A stretch of DNA of 64,000 bases, from contig NC_052027.1 in assembly GCF_015832195.1 (NCBI RefSeq), positions 17,604,149 through 17,668,148 on the forward strand, read 5' to 3'. The notes beneath the pieces were generated by a model. It did not search any database. It was not told the origin of the DNA and saw only the letters and a list, made by a program, of their open reading frames with translations. The position numbers were made by a program, and so were the translations under genes. This document shows positions 25,098-35,015 of the stretch, piece by piece. This stretch comes from Motacilla alba alba. Lineage: Eukaryota > Chordata > Aves > Passeriformes > Motacillidae. Positions within the stretch are counted from its first letter, which is position 1, and every line of letters starts with the position of its first letter.

Positions 25098-26522
25098 CTG
25101 TGATGTAGCAGAACTACAGCCAGGAGTGTTGGTGAGCTGCACCCAGTTTGATTGAAGGTTTTGAAGGTTTGTTTTTTTTTCCTACATGGTGAAAAAGGGT
25201 ATCCTCACCCAGCTAAAATAAATTACACCTACTGTGAATTTTATTAGCCATCAGGTTTTGCCTGGAAAAGAATACAAGAGCTAAGAAAAATGAACCAGAG
25301 ACATTTGAATGTAATTGGAACATATGACAGCCAAATGGTCACTGCTTTTACAGCAGATAGTTCAAAAAGTATTTTTTATCGCCCCATGTTGAATTGAACA
25401 TCCTCAGATCCATGACTGTTGTGTTGTATTATTTGGTTTGTTCCTGTTCTCTCTTGTTTATGGTTTCACCCTAAGTTGCCTCCCCTTCCCGAAATGTCAA
25501 TCCTATCCCCACTCCTCCCCAATCCCTGAAAACTTCCCTGTCAATCCTCATATCCCCTCCCTGGCACCTTGTCTGTCACTCGGCTCCCCATCGCCTTTCT
25601 CTAGAAGCTTCCACAAAGGGCGTTGAGTGATTGGCCAAGGGCCAGGGGTCCCTCCTGCCACGTTCCTTGAGATGCTGTTCTGTTTGTCAGTTACTCCTTG
25701 TTTCACTCCCCCTTATCCCCTCCTTGGTGGATGGCAGGATCCCACCCTTATTTCCACCCTGGAATAAAAGGTGCTGCTCCATGGCAGCTCCCTGGAGCTT
25801 CTAATAAAACCTCGGATTATAAACCCTCTGGATTGTCTACTCCCGTCCTTCACCGCCATCGGCTGTGTCTCTCCAAGGAAAGGGATCTGTGAGAAACAAC
25901 TGCTCCCTTTGAAAATTTAAAAAGGTTTATTAAACCTGAACAAAAATACAATAAAGGACTACATAAGGAAAAATCTGTAGCGCTAGGAACTGCCCCTCGT
26001 GCATACCAGGTGGCCAGTTCATCTTCAAGATGGATGCTCAGTCTTTTATACCCCTGGGGGTTGCATCAGCCATCCCTGGCCCCTCCCAAAATCTGTCAGT
26101 CTGCTCTTCTTTGCCATTTATCTTTCTTGACACTTGACTGGAGGTCAGGTGTTGCCGTGCCACACCCCCCCAGCCACAAGCTTTTCCATTCCCAACTGCC
26201 CCATGCAAGGGACACCTGTGCACATCTTCTTTTTTACCTGTCCCAGACAGCCCCGGCTGTCTGATGGTAACAATATGGGGGAAAGGGAACTATGGGGAGA
26301 ACAGAGGACATCTAAACTACAATAATGTAACTGTACATCAATAAAGCTTCTCTTAACAGTCACACAATAGATATCTTTTAATTGCAAGGGCCAATCATCT
26401 CATGATCCATCTGTAACAGATCACAACCCTGAGCCGCCCTTCTGCACTGCCGAGTGTCCCCTGCAGCCGCAGTGGCAGAGCCAGCAGGGAGGCACCTGGT
26501 GCTCACTGGGTGGACACTGTGA
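25098..26522 (+). mobile_element. Outer ERV LTR interrupted by a second LTR
   Basis: The outer LTR runs from 25104 (TGTAGCAG) to 26516 (GGTGGACA), with the direct repeat CTGTGA at 25098-25103 and 26517-26522. Removing the nested element leaves about 879 bp. It carries a GGAATAAAAGG TATA-type box at 25761-25771 and an AATAAA signal at 25803-25808. TGTCAATCC-type blocks in its U3 resemble those of the LTR at 8.1 kb. The left boundary was chosen from the TG start and the matching duplication, so it is less certain than the body of the element. Confidence 0.6.
25889..26418 (-). mobile_element. Nested solo LTR, minus orientation
   Basis: A 530-bp LTR lying inside the outer LTR. It begins TGTGAGAAACA and ends CTGTAACA on the plus strand, and is flanked by GATC at 25885-25888 and 26419-26422, an apparent 4-bp duplication. 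On the minus strand it shows GGGGTATAAAAG (complement of about 26043-26054) and AATAAA (complement of 25926-25931) in the correct order. Outer-LTR sequence resumes on its right. Confidence 0.65.
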
Positions 26523-28203
26523 CAGTGGCAAATGCACAGCTGGAGATGAGGGGTGACGGACTGACCGTTTTCTTCCACTCATGGTTACTTTTCTTCTAGG
26601 AATGTGGCTGTAAACCTTTCAGGAATTGTGCAGCATCGCTGTTCCTCAGCAAAAAGCAGCATTTCTGCCGTGCTGGAGACTTCAAACAGCCCCTCAAACT
26701 GCTAATGCACCTGCTCAGCACTGTGCTGAAATGGCAATAATGAATAATAAATGCTGCTGCCTCCTTCAGAAGATTACCAAACCCTTCTTTTCTCCAGGAA
26801 CGTTTACAAAATCCTAAGTCATCCTGTGCCCAGACTGGCCATAAAAATACCTTACACAGGTTACAACAGAACCCTTTGTGTTGTAACAAAGGCCTTAATT
26901 TTTCTTCCTGTTTGCCTTGGACTTCCCAGACTTTGGTATTTATTTATAAGTGACTTCCAGCTGGACCCCTAACAAAAATTCACTGATGTGAAGACTTGAT
27001 ATGTAAGGTTCTGGTTATCACATTTGCTTAAATTTGTAAAGCTCACGTGTATGAGAAGTGTGTCTATAAAGGAAAAATCCTAGGAATGTATAAAACTTGT
27101 TTTGGTAAAGTTCGAGTTGAGCAAGTTTGTTGGCCACTGGGTTGATAGGTGATCTTCTGGAGCGACAGCTTTTGGTTTCTTTTCCCAGCTGTGATGCTGA
27201 GGAACTTGGTTATATTTGGAATTTCAGCTTTCTGTTAAGTACTTTCAAATCTAGTAGGAAGGTGTTATTTGTGTCCGCACCTATTACAAGGCAGATACTT
27301 TCCAAACACTCAGGAAATTCCTAATTCAAGTAAGAAAGGACGGGAACAGGGGAAAAAAATTACACTTAAGCCAGATCTAAGTAACACAAGTAACACACCA
27401 AGGTACGGTCTGTAAGAGAATTCCCTCCTGGAGGGGAGCAAGGCTGGTGCCTGGAGGAACTTCCAGGGCTTCAACACGAATGGATCATTCATGGCAAGTC
27501 TCTGGTGGAGAGAACACAGGGCTCCCTTCCCTAGTGGAAAATCTCTGTAATTCTGTCAGGCTCTGTGTGACCTGTAATTATGGCCCTGTGCTCCTTTATT
27601 AATTTACACTCCTGCTTTACTTTGCTTGTGCCCAAGCACATCCATATTATGATGCAAATTCACCAGCAGCATGAAGGCCAAGTTTCAAGTAAGGGCTCCT
27701 AAGGGAGTTTTTGTCATACTTGTTCAAATCACGAGTCAGGGAGAAAAAAGAAAACATGCATTCAAACCATTACTTTAACATGTTAGTGCAGATCTGGATT
27801 CATTAATAAAATACAGACTTGCTGATGACCAAACTGGTGCAAACTTAGGTTTCATTTACCTGTGTGAGAGGTTTATTTCTCCCTGTGCCTCTCCTGGAAG
27901 TTCCCATGGAGTGAAATTCCCAGAATAAGCATGGCTGCAATGCAACCCTGCATCAAACAAACTGAAGTTTGTATGTATAGGCCACTTGGCTAATTCCAAA
28001 GAAAATAAACTTGATGTCGGTCTTAATGTGTCCAGCAGCTTTGTTTCTTAAGAAGGGTGAAGAAAATTGTGTCTTTGGACATTCCCTTCCATAGGATTGC
28101 AACTAAGGTACTACAAATTTCGAATACTTGTTCTTAAAATAAGTTTCCTTTGTAAGGATAACAGTTAACTCCTGTCTCTGTGTCTGTAATTGCAAGAAGC
28201 ATC
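26523..28203. other. Intergenic stretch, no gene recognised
   Basis: AT-rich sequence with only short open frames. Nothing recognisable. Confidence 0.4.
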
Positions 28204-28290
28204 CCACAGAACCCCAGAATGGTTTGGGTTGGAAGGGTCCCTAAAGATCATCCAGTTTCACCCCCCTGCCATGGGCAGGGACACCTTTAT
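28204..28290 (-). mobile_element. CR1 LINE 3'-end fragment
   Basis: The segments CCCAGAATGGTTTGGGTTGG, GATCATCCAGTTTCACCCC and GCCATGGGCAGGGACACC form the reverse complement of the CR1 3' terminus. The match fades after about 28290. Confidence 0.85.
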
Positions 28291-28699
28291 CTGCAAACTT
28301 ATCTTGCATTTGTCCTTCTGGCACACACTGATTTTGCGTGTCCGCACGTGGGGGAAAGCACAAGGTCCGTGACAGGGAGCCGAGGGAGCAGGAGGCACCA
28401 TGAGAAGTGATGGCCCCGCATCTCCTGTTTCAGACCTGTTAAAACAATGTCCCTCTCCTCCCCTGGCAACAAGTTCCAGGAATGTGCTACTGGCTGTAAT
28501 TTTTAACCGTTTGTAGTGGAATTGATGCCTCCTCGTTCCCTTCTCAGGGAGCTGGTGAGTTTAACGTTGATCAGATCTGCTCCCTGCACTTAAACTTAAT
28601 CCTGACTGGCTCTGGCGAAGTTGTTTCAGCTGGTGGCCCTTTAAAAAAACCTCTACAACATTTTCCCTCTACTGTAGTTGGTAAAAGAGAAATAAACCT
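28291..28699. other. Intergenic stretch, no gene recognised
   Basis: Unique-looking sequence between the CR1 fragment and the CpG island. It may hold more decayed CR1 sequence near 28.45 kb, but I cannot support that by eye. Confidence 0.35.
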
Positions 28700-29211
28700 G
28701 CTGTCAGGAGCACGGGGCAGCCATGGGAGCTCCGGCCTAAGTGCCCCGAGCGTTCTCCAGCGAGGGAGGGTCAATAAAGACCTGCAGGGCCGATCAATGG
28801 CTGTGGTGTTTCCCTTCCCGCTGTGCCCGAGCCGAGCCGAGCCGGGGGGGCCGGGCAGGGCTGCCGCCCCGGCCGCCCGGAGCTGCCGAGGTTCGAGCTG
28901 TTTTCCTCCGGCTCCTGCCACTGCCCCCGTGTCCGTGTGTCACGGGCCGCTTCCTCGGCCGCCCCGCGCGATAATTAAACAACTTTGTCGTCGTAAACCA
29001 GAATCGGGGTGAGTGCCAGAGAGGCGTGAAACTTTTCCGCCGCGACTTTGGCCGTCACCGCCCCCGTGCCCGGTCACTGCCCGTGCCCTCCCTCCCTCCC
29101 GGCCTCTCCAGTGCCCCCGACGGCGGCTTTGGCTGTCCCTGCGGCCCCCCCGCTCCCCCCCAAAACCCAAAAAGCGCGATCCGCTTTGATGTCGCCTTCA
29201 GAAAAGTTCAC

Positions 29212-29217
29212 TTTATT
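29212..29217 (-). terminator. Poly(A) signal of the minus-strand gene
   Basis: TTTATT on the plus strand reads AATAAA on the minus strand, about 166 bp past the stop codon of the intronless minus-strand frame. Position and orientation suit the 3' end of that transcript. Confidence 0.5.
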
Positions 29218-29382
29218 TACAAGGAGGGATCCCCCCTGTTTACACACGCACATTTGTAAAATTAGCCAACCCCCCTGACAAAAACGCAAGGGAATGGCTG
29301 AGAAATAAATAAACCTCTCCCCCCCACTCCGAGGCGGAAAGGCTCCAAGCCAGCGGGGTTCTGCTTCCCCCCGGCCCGGGGC

Positions 29383-30087
29383 TCAGGCGATCCTGCTGCA
29401 GAACTCGTCGAAGTCCCTCTCCATGAAGAGCTCGCTCTCGATCACATCGTCCTCCGAGGGGAAGTACTGCTGGCTCTCCTCCTGCGGGGAGCCCGCGGCT
29501 GCCTCGGCCCCGGCCCGGGCGGGCGGGGAGCGGGCGGCGGGTCCGGGCTCCCCCGCGCACTCCATCAGCGCCCCGCGGGCGTTCTCCAGCACCCCCAGGT
29601 ACGAGTCCATGTCCAGCGGGTCCATCTCGCAGTCCGACCCGCCGCTCTCGGTGCCCACCGAGTCCGAGCGCAGGTGCATGAGCTGGTACTTCTCCCGCAT
29701 CAGGAACTGGTTGGTGTTGCGGGGCGCCCGCATGCCCGGCGCCCGCCGGCCCAGCACATTGACGGGCCGCAGGGAGAGCAGCACCCGCGGCCGCGCCGGG
29801 CGGTGGCAGCGGCGGAAGGCGCGGCAGTGCTGCTGCTGCAGCTGCTGGTGCTGGTAGTGCTGGAAGTGGCTGTGCGTGCGGCTGCCCAGCAGCTTCCGCG
29901 CCCCGCCGGGGACCCTCCCGCGCCGCCCGGGCGGCCAACGGGAGCGGCTGCCGCCCCGCCGGGGCTCGCCGCCCTTCAGCGGCGTCGGGGAGGCGCCCCC
30001 CGGCACCCCCTCGCCGCGGGCGGGCTCCCAGGGCGGGCACACGATGAACTCCGCGCGTCGCAGCATCGCGGCCCCCCGGCCTCTCAC
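29383..30087 (-). CDS. HEXIM/CCER1-motif intronless protein
   Basis: A single-exon frame of 234 codons in a CpG island. From the first ATG (30087) the protein has a basic, Arg/Gly/Pro-rich N-terminal third, a His/Gln-rich stretch at about residues 73-88, and the motif GMRAPRNTNQFLM at residues 118-130. A Ser/Asp/Glu-rich segment follows at 141-165, then a low-complexity Pro/Ala linker and an acidic, aromatic end (EDDVIESELFMERDFDEF, 212-229). HEXIM1/2 carry a similar PYNTTQFLM sequence, and from memory CCER1 has a very similar GMRAPxNTxQF motif and a related LFMxxDF ending. I therefore infer a CCER1-like protein, possibly nuclear; its function is not shown. A second ATG at codon 8 (30066) is an alternative start. 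The non-repetitive motif blocks make it unlikely to be a chance frame. There is no signal peptide or membrane segment. Confidence 0.65.
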   Translation of the reverse strand: MRGRGAAMLRRAEFIVCPPWEPARGEGVPGGASPTPLKGGEPRRGGSRSRWPPGRRGRVPGGARKLLGSRTHSHFQHYQHQQLQQQHCRAFRRCHRPARPRVLLSLRPVNVLGRRAPGMRAPRNTNQFLMREKYQLMHLRSDSVGTESGGSDCEMDPLDMDSYLGVLENARGALMECAGEPGPAARSPPARAGAEAAAGSPQEESQQYFPSEDDVIESELFMERDFDEFCSRIA

Positions 30088-30827
30088 ATGCTCCGAGCCG
30101 CCGGGACGCCCCCGCCGCGCTGCTCCTGCGCCGTCGCCTCTCCGGCGCGTCCTCCGCTTCTCTCCGGGCTGAGCGGCCGCTTCCCAAGAGCCCTGCGGGG
30201 GCCTCTACGGGCGCCTCTACCTTTTCACGATCCGCTCTGTTTTTTTCTTGAGCGGAGCCCGTTGGCAGCGCATAGCCTGGCTGAACGGCTGCGGGCTGCG
30301 GGGCAGCTTGACGGGTTCCAAGCCGCCTCTTCGGAGATGGTCTCGCCTAGTCCGCGGCCGGGCGCTGCCGGGCTGTCAGCGCTGCGCCGGGCACGGCGGG
30401 CCGGGGCAGGGCCCGGGAGCGAAGCGAGCGAGGGGAGGGGAGGGGAAGGCGCCGAGGCTCAGGGACCGCACAGGGAGCGCGCGCACCGCCCGCCGCCCCG
30501 CGCCCACTGCCGACGCGCTCCCGCGCGACCCGTACTTATCACCTCCGGCGCAGTCCAACTGTCGCCGCGCCGTGGGGGAGTGCCGGGGCCGCACAGCTGC
30601 TCCTCAGCCGGCCTGTTCCCGCCAAACTTGGCCCTCCGCGCCTGGGGAGTGTGGGGGCTCGGTGTCACCGCAGCCCGTGCGCTCGTATGTCCCGTGTTAT
30701 CCCGGGTTATCCCGGGATCTGTTCCCCCTTGGGCGCGCTTTGGCTTGGCTCAGAGCTGCGGGCACATTTTGTTCACCCCTATTCACGAAGGCCGTTTACG
30801 CTCAGCTCCCCGCGCAAGCACCTTTGC

Positions 30828-30975
30828 CCGCCCGCCCCTTGCAGCGGCGCCACGCAATCCGCTACGCAAACCGCGTAGGGCACCCGTCGCTTGCAGCGGC
30901 TCTACGCTAACCGCTACGCAAACCGCGTACGGGCCCCGTCCCTTGCAGCGGCGCCACGCAAACCGCGTACGCCGC
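30828..30975. repeat. Short CpG-rich tandem repeat with inverted motifs
   Basis: Three imperfect units each contain TTGCAGCGGC followed by CCACGCAA or CTACGCTAA and ACGCAAACCGCGTA. The last motif is an inverted repeat: TACGC and GCGTA arms around AAACC, at 30863-30877 and 30915-30929, with a one-base variant at about 30955-30969. Unit spacing is about 52 then 40 bp. The repeat lies upstream of the minus-strand gene. Confidence 0.8.
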
Positions 30976-31210
30976 CCGTGAGGGGCTCTGGGGTGGGCTG
31001 TGGGGGGGTGGTGGTGAAATGGCCGCGGGGCAGCGGGGAGGCCGGCACCGGGCGCTGGAGAAGCCGCGGCGCTCGGTGCCAGTGCTCGCGGCCGCCCTTC
31101 CTCTGCAGCTCCAGGCTGCGACCGGCGCCACCGCCGGGCAGCGGTGACCTTCCCGCGAGTCCCACAAAATGGTGCCCGCGCCTTCCCCCTCAGCCGCTTC
31201 ACGCCAGGGG

Positions 31211-31253
31211 AGTCCCCTCCTGAGGCTTCACGGTGTTGTGTTTTTTTTTGTTT

Positions 31254-31287
<34 letters not shown>

Positions 31288-32980
31288 CCTTCCCTTTAAC
31301 CTCTCCGGCTGAATCGGTGCTTTTTCATCAGTCTGGAGTGAAAATGAGAGCAGAGACATTCATTCTTGTAATTCGGGGAATGTCCCAGTTACTTCTGCTG
31401 GGCCTTGGTCCCTCTACTACAAATTTCCCCTGATTTTCCAATCTGTTTTGGGTGGCGGCTTTTCTGCCCTGGATGTAACTAATCTGACAGTGATTTCCCC
31501 GTTCACCCCCTCCCCACTGCCTCCCAACCTGTTCATGGAAAACAAGCTCAGTGTTGCCCAAACCCTCCCAAGTAAAGACTGTGTATGAACAAGGGTAGCA
31601 ACTCCCATGCAGCTAACATTTTATTACAATTTAACACTGAAGGGCAAAGAAGTACAAAATATACAGGGGGAGACAAGGTAAAAGGTTGGATTTGGGCTAA
31701 GGTCGGAGTCAATGTTGCCAAAACCAAATTGCCCACATTTGTCTGTTTCACTGCATTAGGCTGTGTATTTCTAAGCCGTGTTTGTTTCAAATTCCATTCA
31801 GGAATTATATGGCGTTCCATTTAAACTCAGCTGGTGTTATCACCTGTGTGTTTTACGAACTGAAGGCCAAAATGGAAGGGGTTGGCACTGGAGCAAGCAG
31901 CAGCTGTCTAAAATCTGCAGCCTCTGAGATCTGAGGGCATGTCAGAGCAGAGGGTGGCTGCAGCACTTTCAGAGTTCATGAGGATGTTTATAAAGAAATG
32001 CCACATCATGTGGTAGAATCCACATCCCGAGTTGTCACAGGCTTTTTCACAGATGTATTAGGCAGCAGTGTGGCTTGAATAAACTTCTGCTGCTCCAAAC
32101 TTCCCTCCTGGATACAGAACATCCCAGAACTCTGTGTTTGTACAGGGGACTCTGCCCTGGCAACCACATGCACCAGTCTCTCCTGTCTGGCTGGTCAGCC
32201 CAGCTCACTCTGGCCTCAGTTCCCATTTTCTCTTCTGTGTCTCTGAGTTTGGTGCAGATTGAGTCTGCATTTCTTTCAGCTGTTCTAAAAGGGTGTAGGG
32301 AATTGAGTGTAGAAAGGAGCCTTGTGCTGCTTTGTGCAGGAGAGAATTCCAGTTAATGTGCCTCCCTCCACGTGTGGATTATCTCTAATCCACACACTGA
32401 CACTGCCCTGCACAGGCCAGTGAATTCATCCTGTACCCAGTCCTGCAAATCAAAACCTAAAGCTTTTATTAAACCCTTTATTGGTACCTACGTCTCTATG
32501 AGTGAATAAGTTTCTAGAGCAATTTGGAATCATTACCTGGATGCAGCTGAACTGTTTGTGCCCTTATTGACCTGGCCTTCATTCCCCACGCTCTGTTCTG
32601 GGCAGGGTTCGGGTGTGCAGGCTGGGAAATCTCCTTCCCTCACCTTCCTGGCTCACTTTTATTTGTCCCTGTCGAGAGCCTTTTCACGGCTGGTTTCAGC
32701 ACTGGAAAAGTAGAGGAAATGTTTTTTAATGTATCATGAAATGTTTTGTAATTTCTCAGTGGTTGCCAGCCAGCAGTAGTAGTTTTTCCAACCCTCAGGT
32801 TTTCTTTGACCCAGGGGAACCCATCCACAAGTTTGGATTGGTTTTTTTTAAATTTTTTTAGGAGCAGAGGAGGGACTTCTGTTGTAGTTACAGCCTTAAG
32901 AATTGGTATTTTGAGCTATTTAGGAGTATCCCTTTAACGGAGATAAAGTCGAGCTCCCGAGAGAAGTTCGGTAGACGCCC
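31211..32980. other. Spacer between the two divergent genes
   Basis: Non-island sequence separating the two CpG islands. It contains a T homopolymer of about 42 bases at 31246-31287 and otherwise no recognisable gene, RNA or well-preserved transposon. Confidence 0.45.
31246..31287. repeat. Poly-T tract, about 42 bases
   Basis: An uninterrupted T run, preceded by T-rich sequence with three short G interruptions. It could be a decayed retroposon tail in minus orientation, but no element body is recognisable beside it. Confidence 0.9.
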
Positions 32981-32989
32981 TTGGTATCC

Positions 32990-33640
32990 AGTTACTGGGA
33001 GAAGCCCAGCGCCCTGCGTTAGAGCCGGATGGGGTTCTCGGGACACGCAGCCGGGTTTGGGCTCGGGGCCGCAGCCGGAGCGTGTGCCCGGCGCATGGCT
33101 CAGGCTCATGGCAGCCCGTGCCCGTGAGGGGAACTGCGGGGCCCGCCCCGCCCCGCCCCAGGCCCCGCCCCGCCCCGCCCCAGGCCCCGCCCCGCCCCGC
33201 TCCAGGCCCCGCCCCGCCCAATCAGGAACCACGGGGCGGGCACGCGGGAAGAGTTTCCCGAGCTGCCTCGCGCCGCCGTGACGCGCCGCCCGGGGAGGGT
33301 CGCACCCAATGGGCGGCCGCCTTACAAAACTCCTCAGCGCTGCCGCAGAGAGCCGCGCGCTGATTGGCCGCGGCGCCGGCGGCGCTTCCGGCCATGCTGC
33401 GCCGGGCGCGATTGCATCATGGCGGGACGGAGGTGAGCGGGGGGGCCCGGCCGCTCGGGCTCGGCTCCATGCGCACGGCCGCCGGCTCCAGCGGCCTGCC
33501 CGCGCGTTTGGCGGGGGAGCGCCACCCGCAGGGTGTCCCGGGAGAGCGGCGGCTCGTGGCCCGGCCGTGCCTGTGCTGTCACTGCGGGAGCGGGTCCGGC
33601 CGGGCTGGCAGCTCCCCTGCGGCCTTTGGCGTTGTTAGCT
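32990..33640 (+). promoter_or_regulatory. IARS1 CpG-island promoter
   Basis: A GC-rich, TATA-less promoter region. From upstream to downstream it has an array of GC boxes in about three and a half 22-23 bp tandem units of CCCCGCCCCGCCCCAGG (33139-33217). CCAAT boxes lie at 33218-33222 and 33306-33310, and an inverted one (ATTGG) at 33363-33367. ATTGCATCA lies at 33411-33419, overlapping ATGGCGG, a YY1-like core. GC boxes are Sp1-type sites and CCAAT boxes NF-Y-type. ATTGCATCA is the classical CEBP-ATF amino-acid response element core. Factor binding is inferred from the motifs only. Confidence 0.75.
33391..33432 (+). other. IARS1: IARS1 exon 1, non-coding leader (start approximate)
   Basis: The 3' boundary is a strong donor, CGGAG then GTGAGC, at 33432/33433 inside the CpG island. 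The transcription start cannot be read from sequence, so the left edge is approximate. Two upstream ATGs lie at 33394 (moderate context) and 33419 (A at -3, G at +4). Joined to exon 2, the second gives a five-codon frame ending TAA. Confidence 0.55.
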
Positions 33641-35015
33641 CGTGTTTGGTGTGTACAGCGTCCCGTTCATGTGCGTGTTTTACTGCCTGGCTGCTGTGCG
33701 GATTCTATGCTTTTTCGGCAGTTTAGGGATTACTTACAGGAGGTGCTTATTAAAGGTTAGCCAGATGCCTTATTGCAGGGCTTAATACTTAGCAAGGCTT
33801 GGTTTCATTCGTTATTTGTACAAAGAACTTAAGGTCCCTTACAACGTGTAGTATGTCTTTGGCATTCCCTTCAGCATCCTTTGAATGGGGGGGTTGATGA
33901 ACGCACCTTTTTTATTGCTGCAGCTGCGGTGACTTTGATATCTCAGCAAACCTTGACTGCCACACCCCGGGAGCCTTTTGGAGACTTTAATTCGGTGTGG
34001 TGGTGACATGCTTAGAAAGCAGCTGACAGGTAATAGAATTCGGTTGTCACATAAAAGCAGTGTTCAGTATCAGCTGGCACTGGTTTCTGAGTTTTTATTC
34101 AAAAGACATAGTTCAAAGTTATTTCAAGATAACCTAGATTTCTTTTTTTTTCCACAATATGTTACATTTTTAATCGAGGTAGCATGATGACGACAAACAT
34201 TTCTTAAGCCATCACAAGATACAGTGTAAAACTGGGCTCTTGCATAGCATGAAGCTTTTGTATCTAAAGAGAGCATTAATTGATGAGTGTGCTTATTGCT
34301 TTAGGAATGTTTTAATTTGCCTTTCAGTGTTAAAGGCAATCCTAGCAGGGGGACAGCTGGGCTAGTGGTGGAGTTTCATCCCCTGTATAAGACACTAGCA
34401 CAGGATTTTTAGAAGCAATGTTTGTTCTGTAGTTTAGCATTCTGTTCCCATCCTTCCTTCCTTTTGTTCTAAACTTGGTTGTTTCCACCCCTTCTAGAAA
34501 TGGAGAGTTTTGGCTATCAGGTGAACAGTTCAGACTGATGTTACCCCAGAACAGGACCTAAAAAGGCAGAAATGGGGGGCCAGGTGTGTATGGAAAACAG
34601 AACATTGTTTAACTGTGGAGAAAGCAGCTGTAGGTGGAGGAAGGAAGCTCCTTGTCTTTGGAAGGAGCTTTGGTCTCTTTCACAGAACAGTTTGTGGGAG
34701 AGGGTGACTGGAACAAGAGTAAGAGACTGATCATAAACCTCTGGAAATCAGAAGCCTTTTGTACACCTTTAGTTCATCCTGTGTTTTATACTTATCATTT
34801 CTCAGTCAACAAAACGATTAATATAATGAAACCCAGTTTGTTTTAATCATATATTTGATATATGGAAAGTACAACAATATTTCTCAAGTGTGGGTTCACT
34901 TCATTCATAGTAGTGTTTTAATTTAATTTTTATTGGTTTTTAAAAAAGTAATATTTCAAAAAAGTACACAGGAACTTGTTTTTATGCTTTTAATGCTTGT
35001 TTTTTTTTCTTGTAG
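33433..35015 (+). other. IARS1: IARS1 intron 1
   Basis: GT-AG intron of 1,583 bp if both leader exons are right. The 3' end has a strong T tract and TTGTAG acceptor. It contains a hairpin followed by an ACA trinucleotide at 34361-34405, a weak candidate for the 3' half of an H/ACA snoRNA. Human SNORA84 is, from memory, hosted near the 5' end of IARS1. No other gene is seen. Confidence 0.45.

Larger units (their letters stand above)
28700..31210. promoter_or_regulatory. CpG island over the minus-strand gene
   Basis: About 2.5 kb of GC-rich, CpG-dense sequence that contrasts with the AT-rich surroundings. It covers the whole intronless minus-strand gene and about 1.1 kb upstream of it, so it probably contains that gene's promoter. 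No TATA box is evident upstream of its start codon. GC richness leaves many spurious frames open on both strands (for example 29674-30981 plus, 435 codons); I give these no coding status. Confidence 0.75.

Noticed and set aside
29240..30187. 315-codon minus-strand frame in another phase
   Set aside because: Shadow of the 29383-30087 gene: it is low-complexity Arg/Ala/Gly, while the other frame carries the conserved NTNQFLM and acidic motifs.
29674..30981. 435-codon plus-strand frame
   Set aside because: Antisense to the better supported 234-codon gene, in a GC-rich island where stops are rare; composition is Ala/Arg/Pro low complexity.
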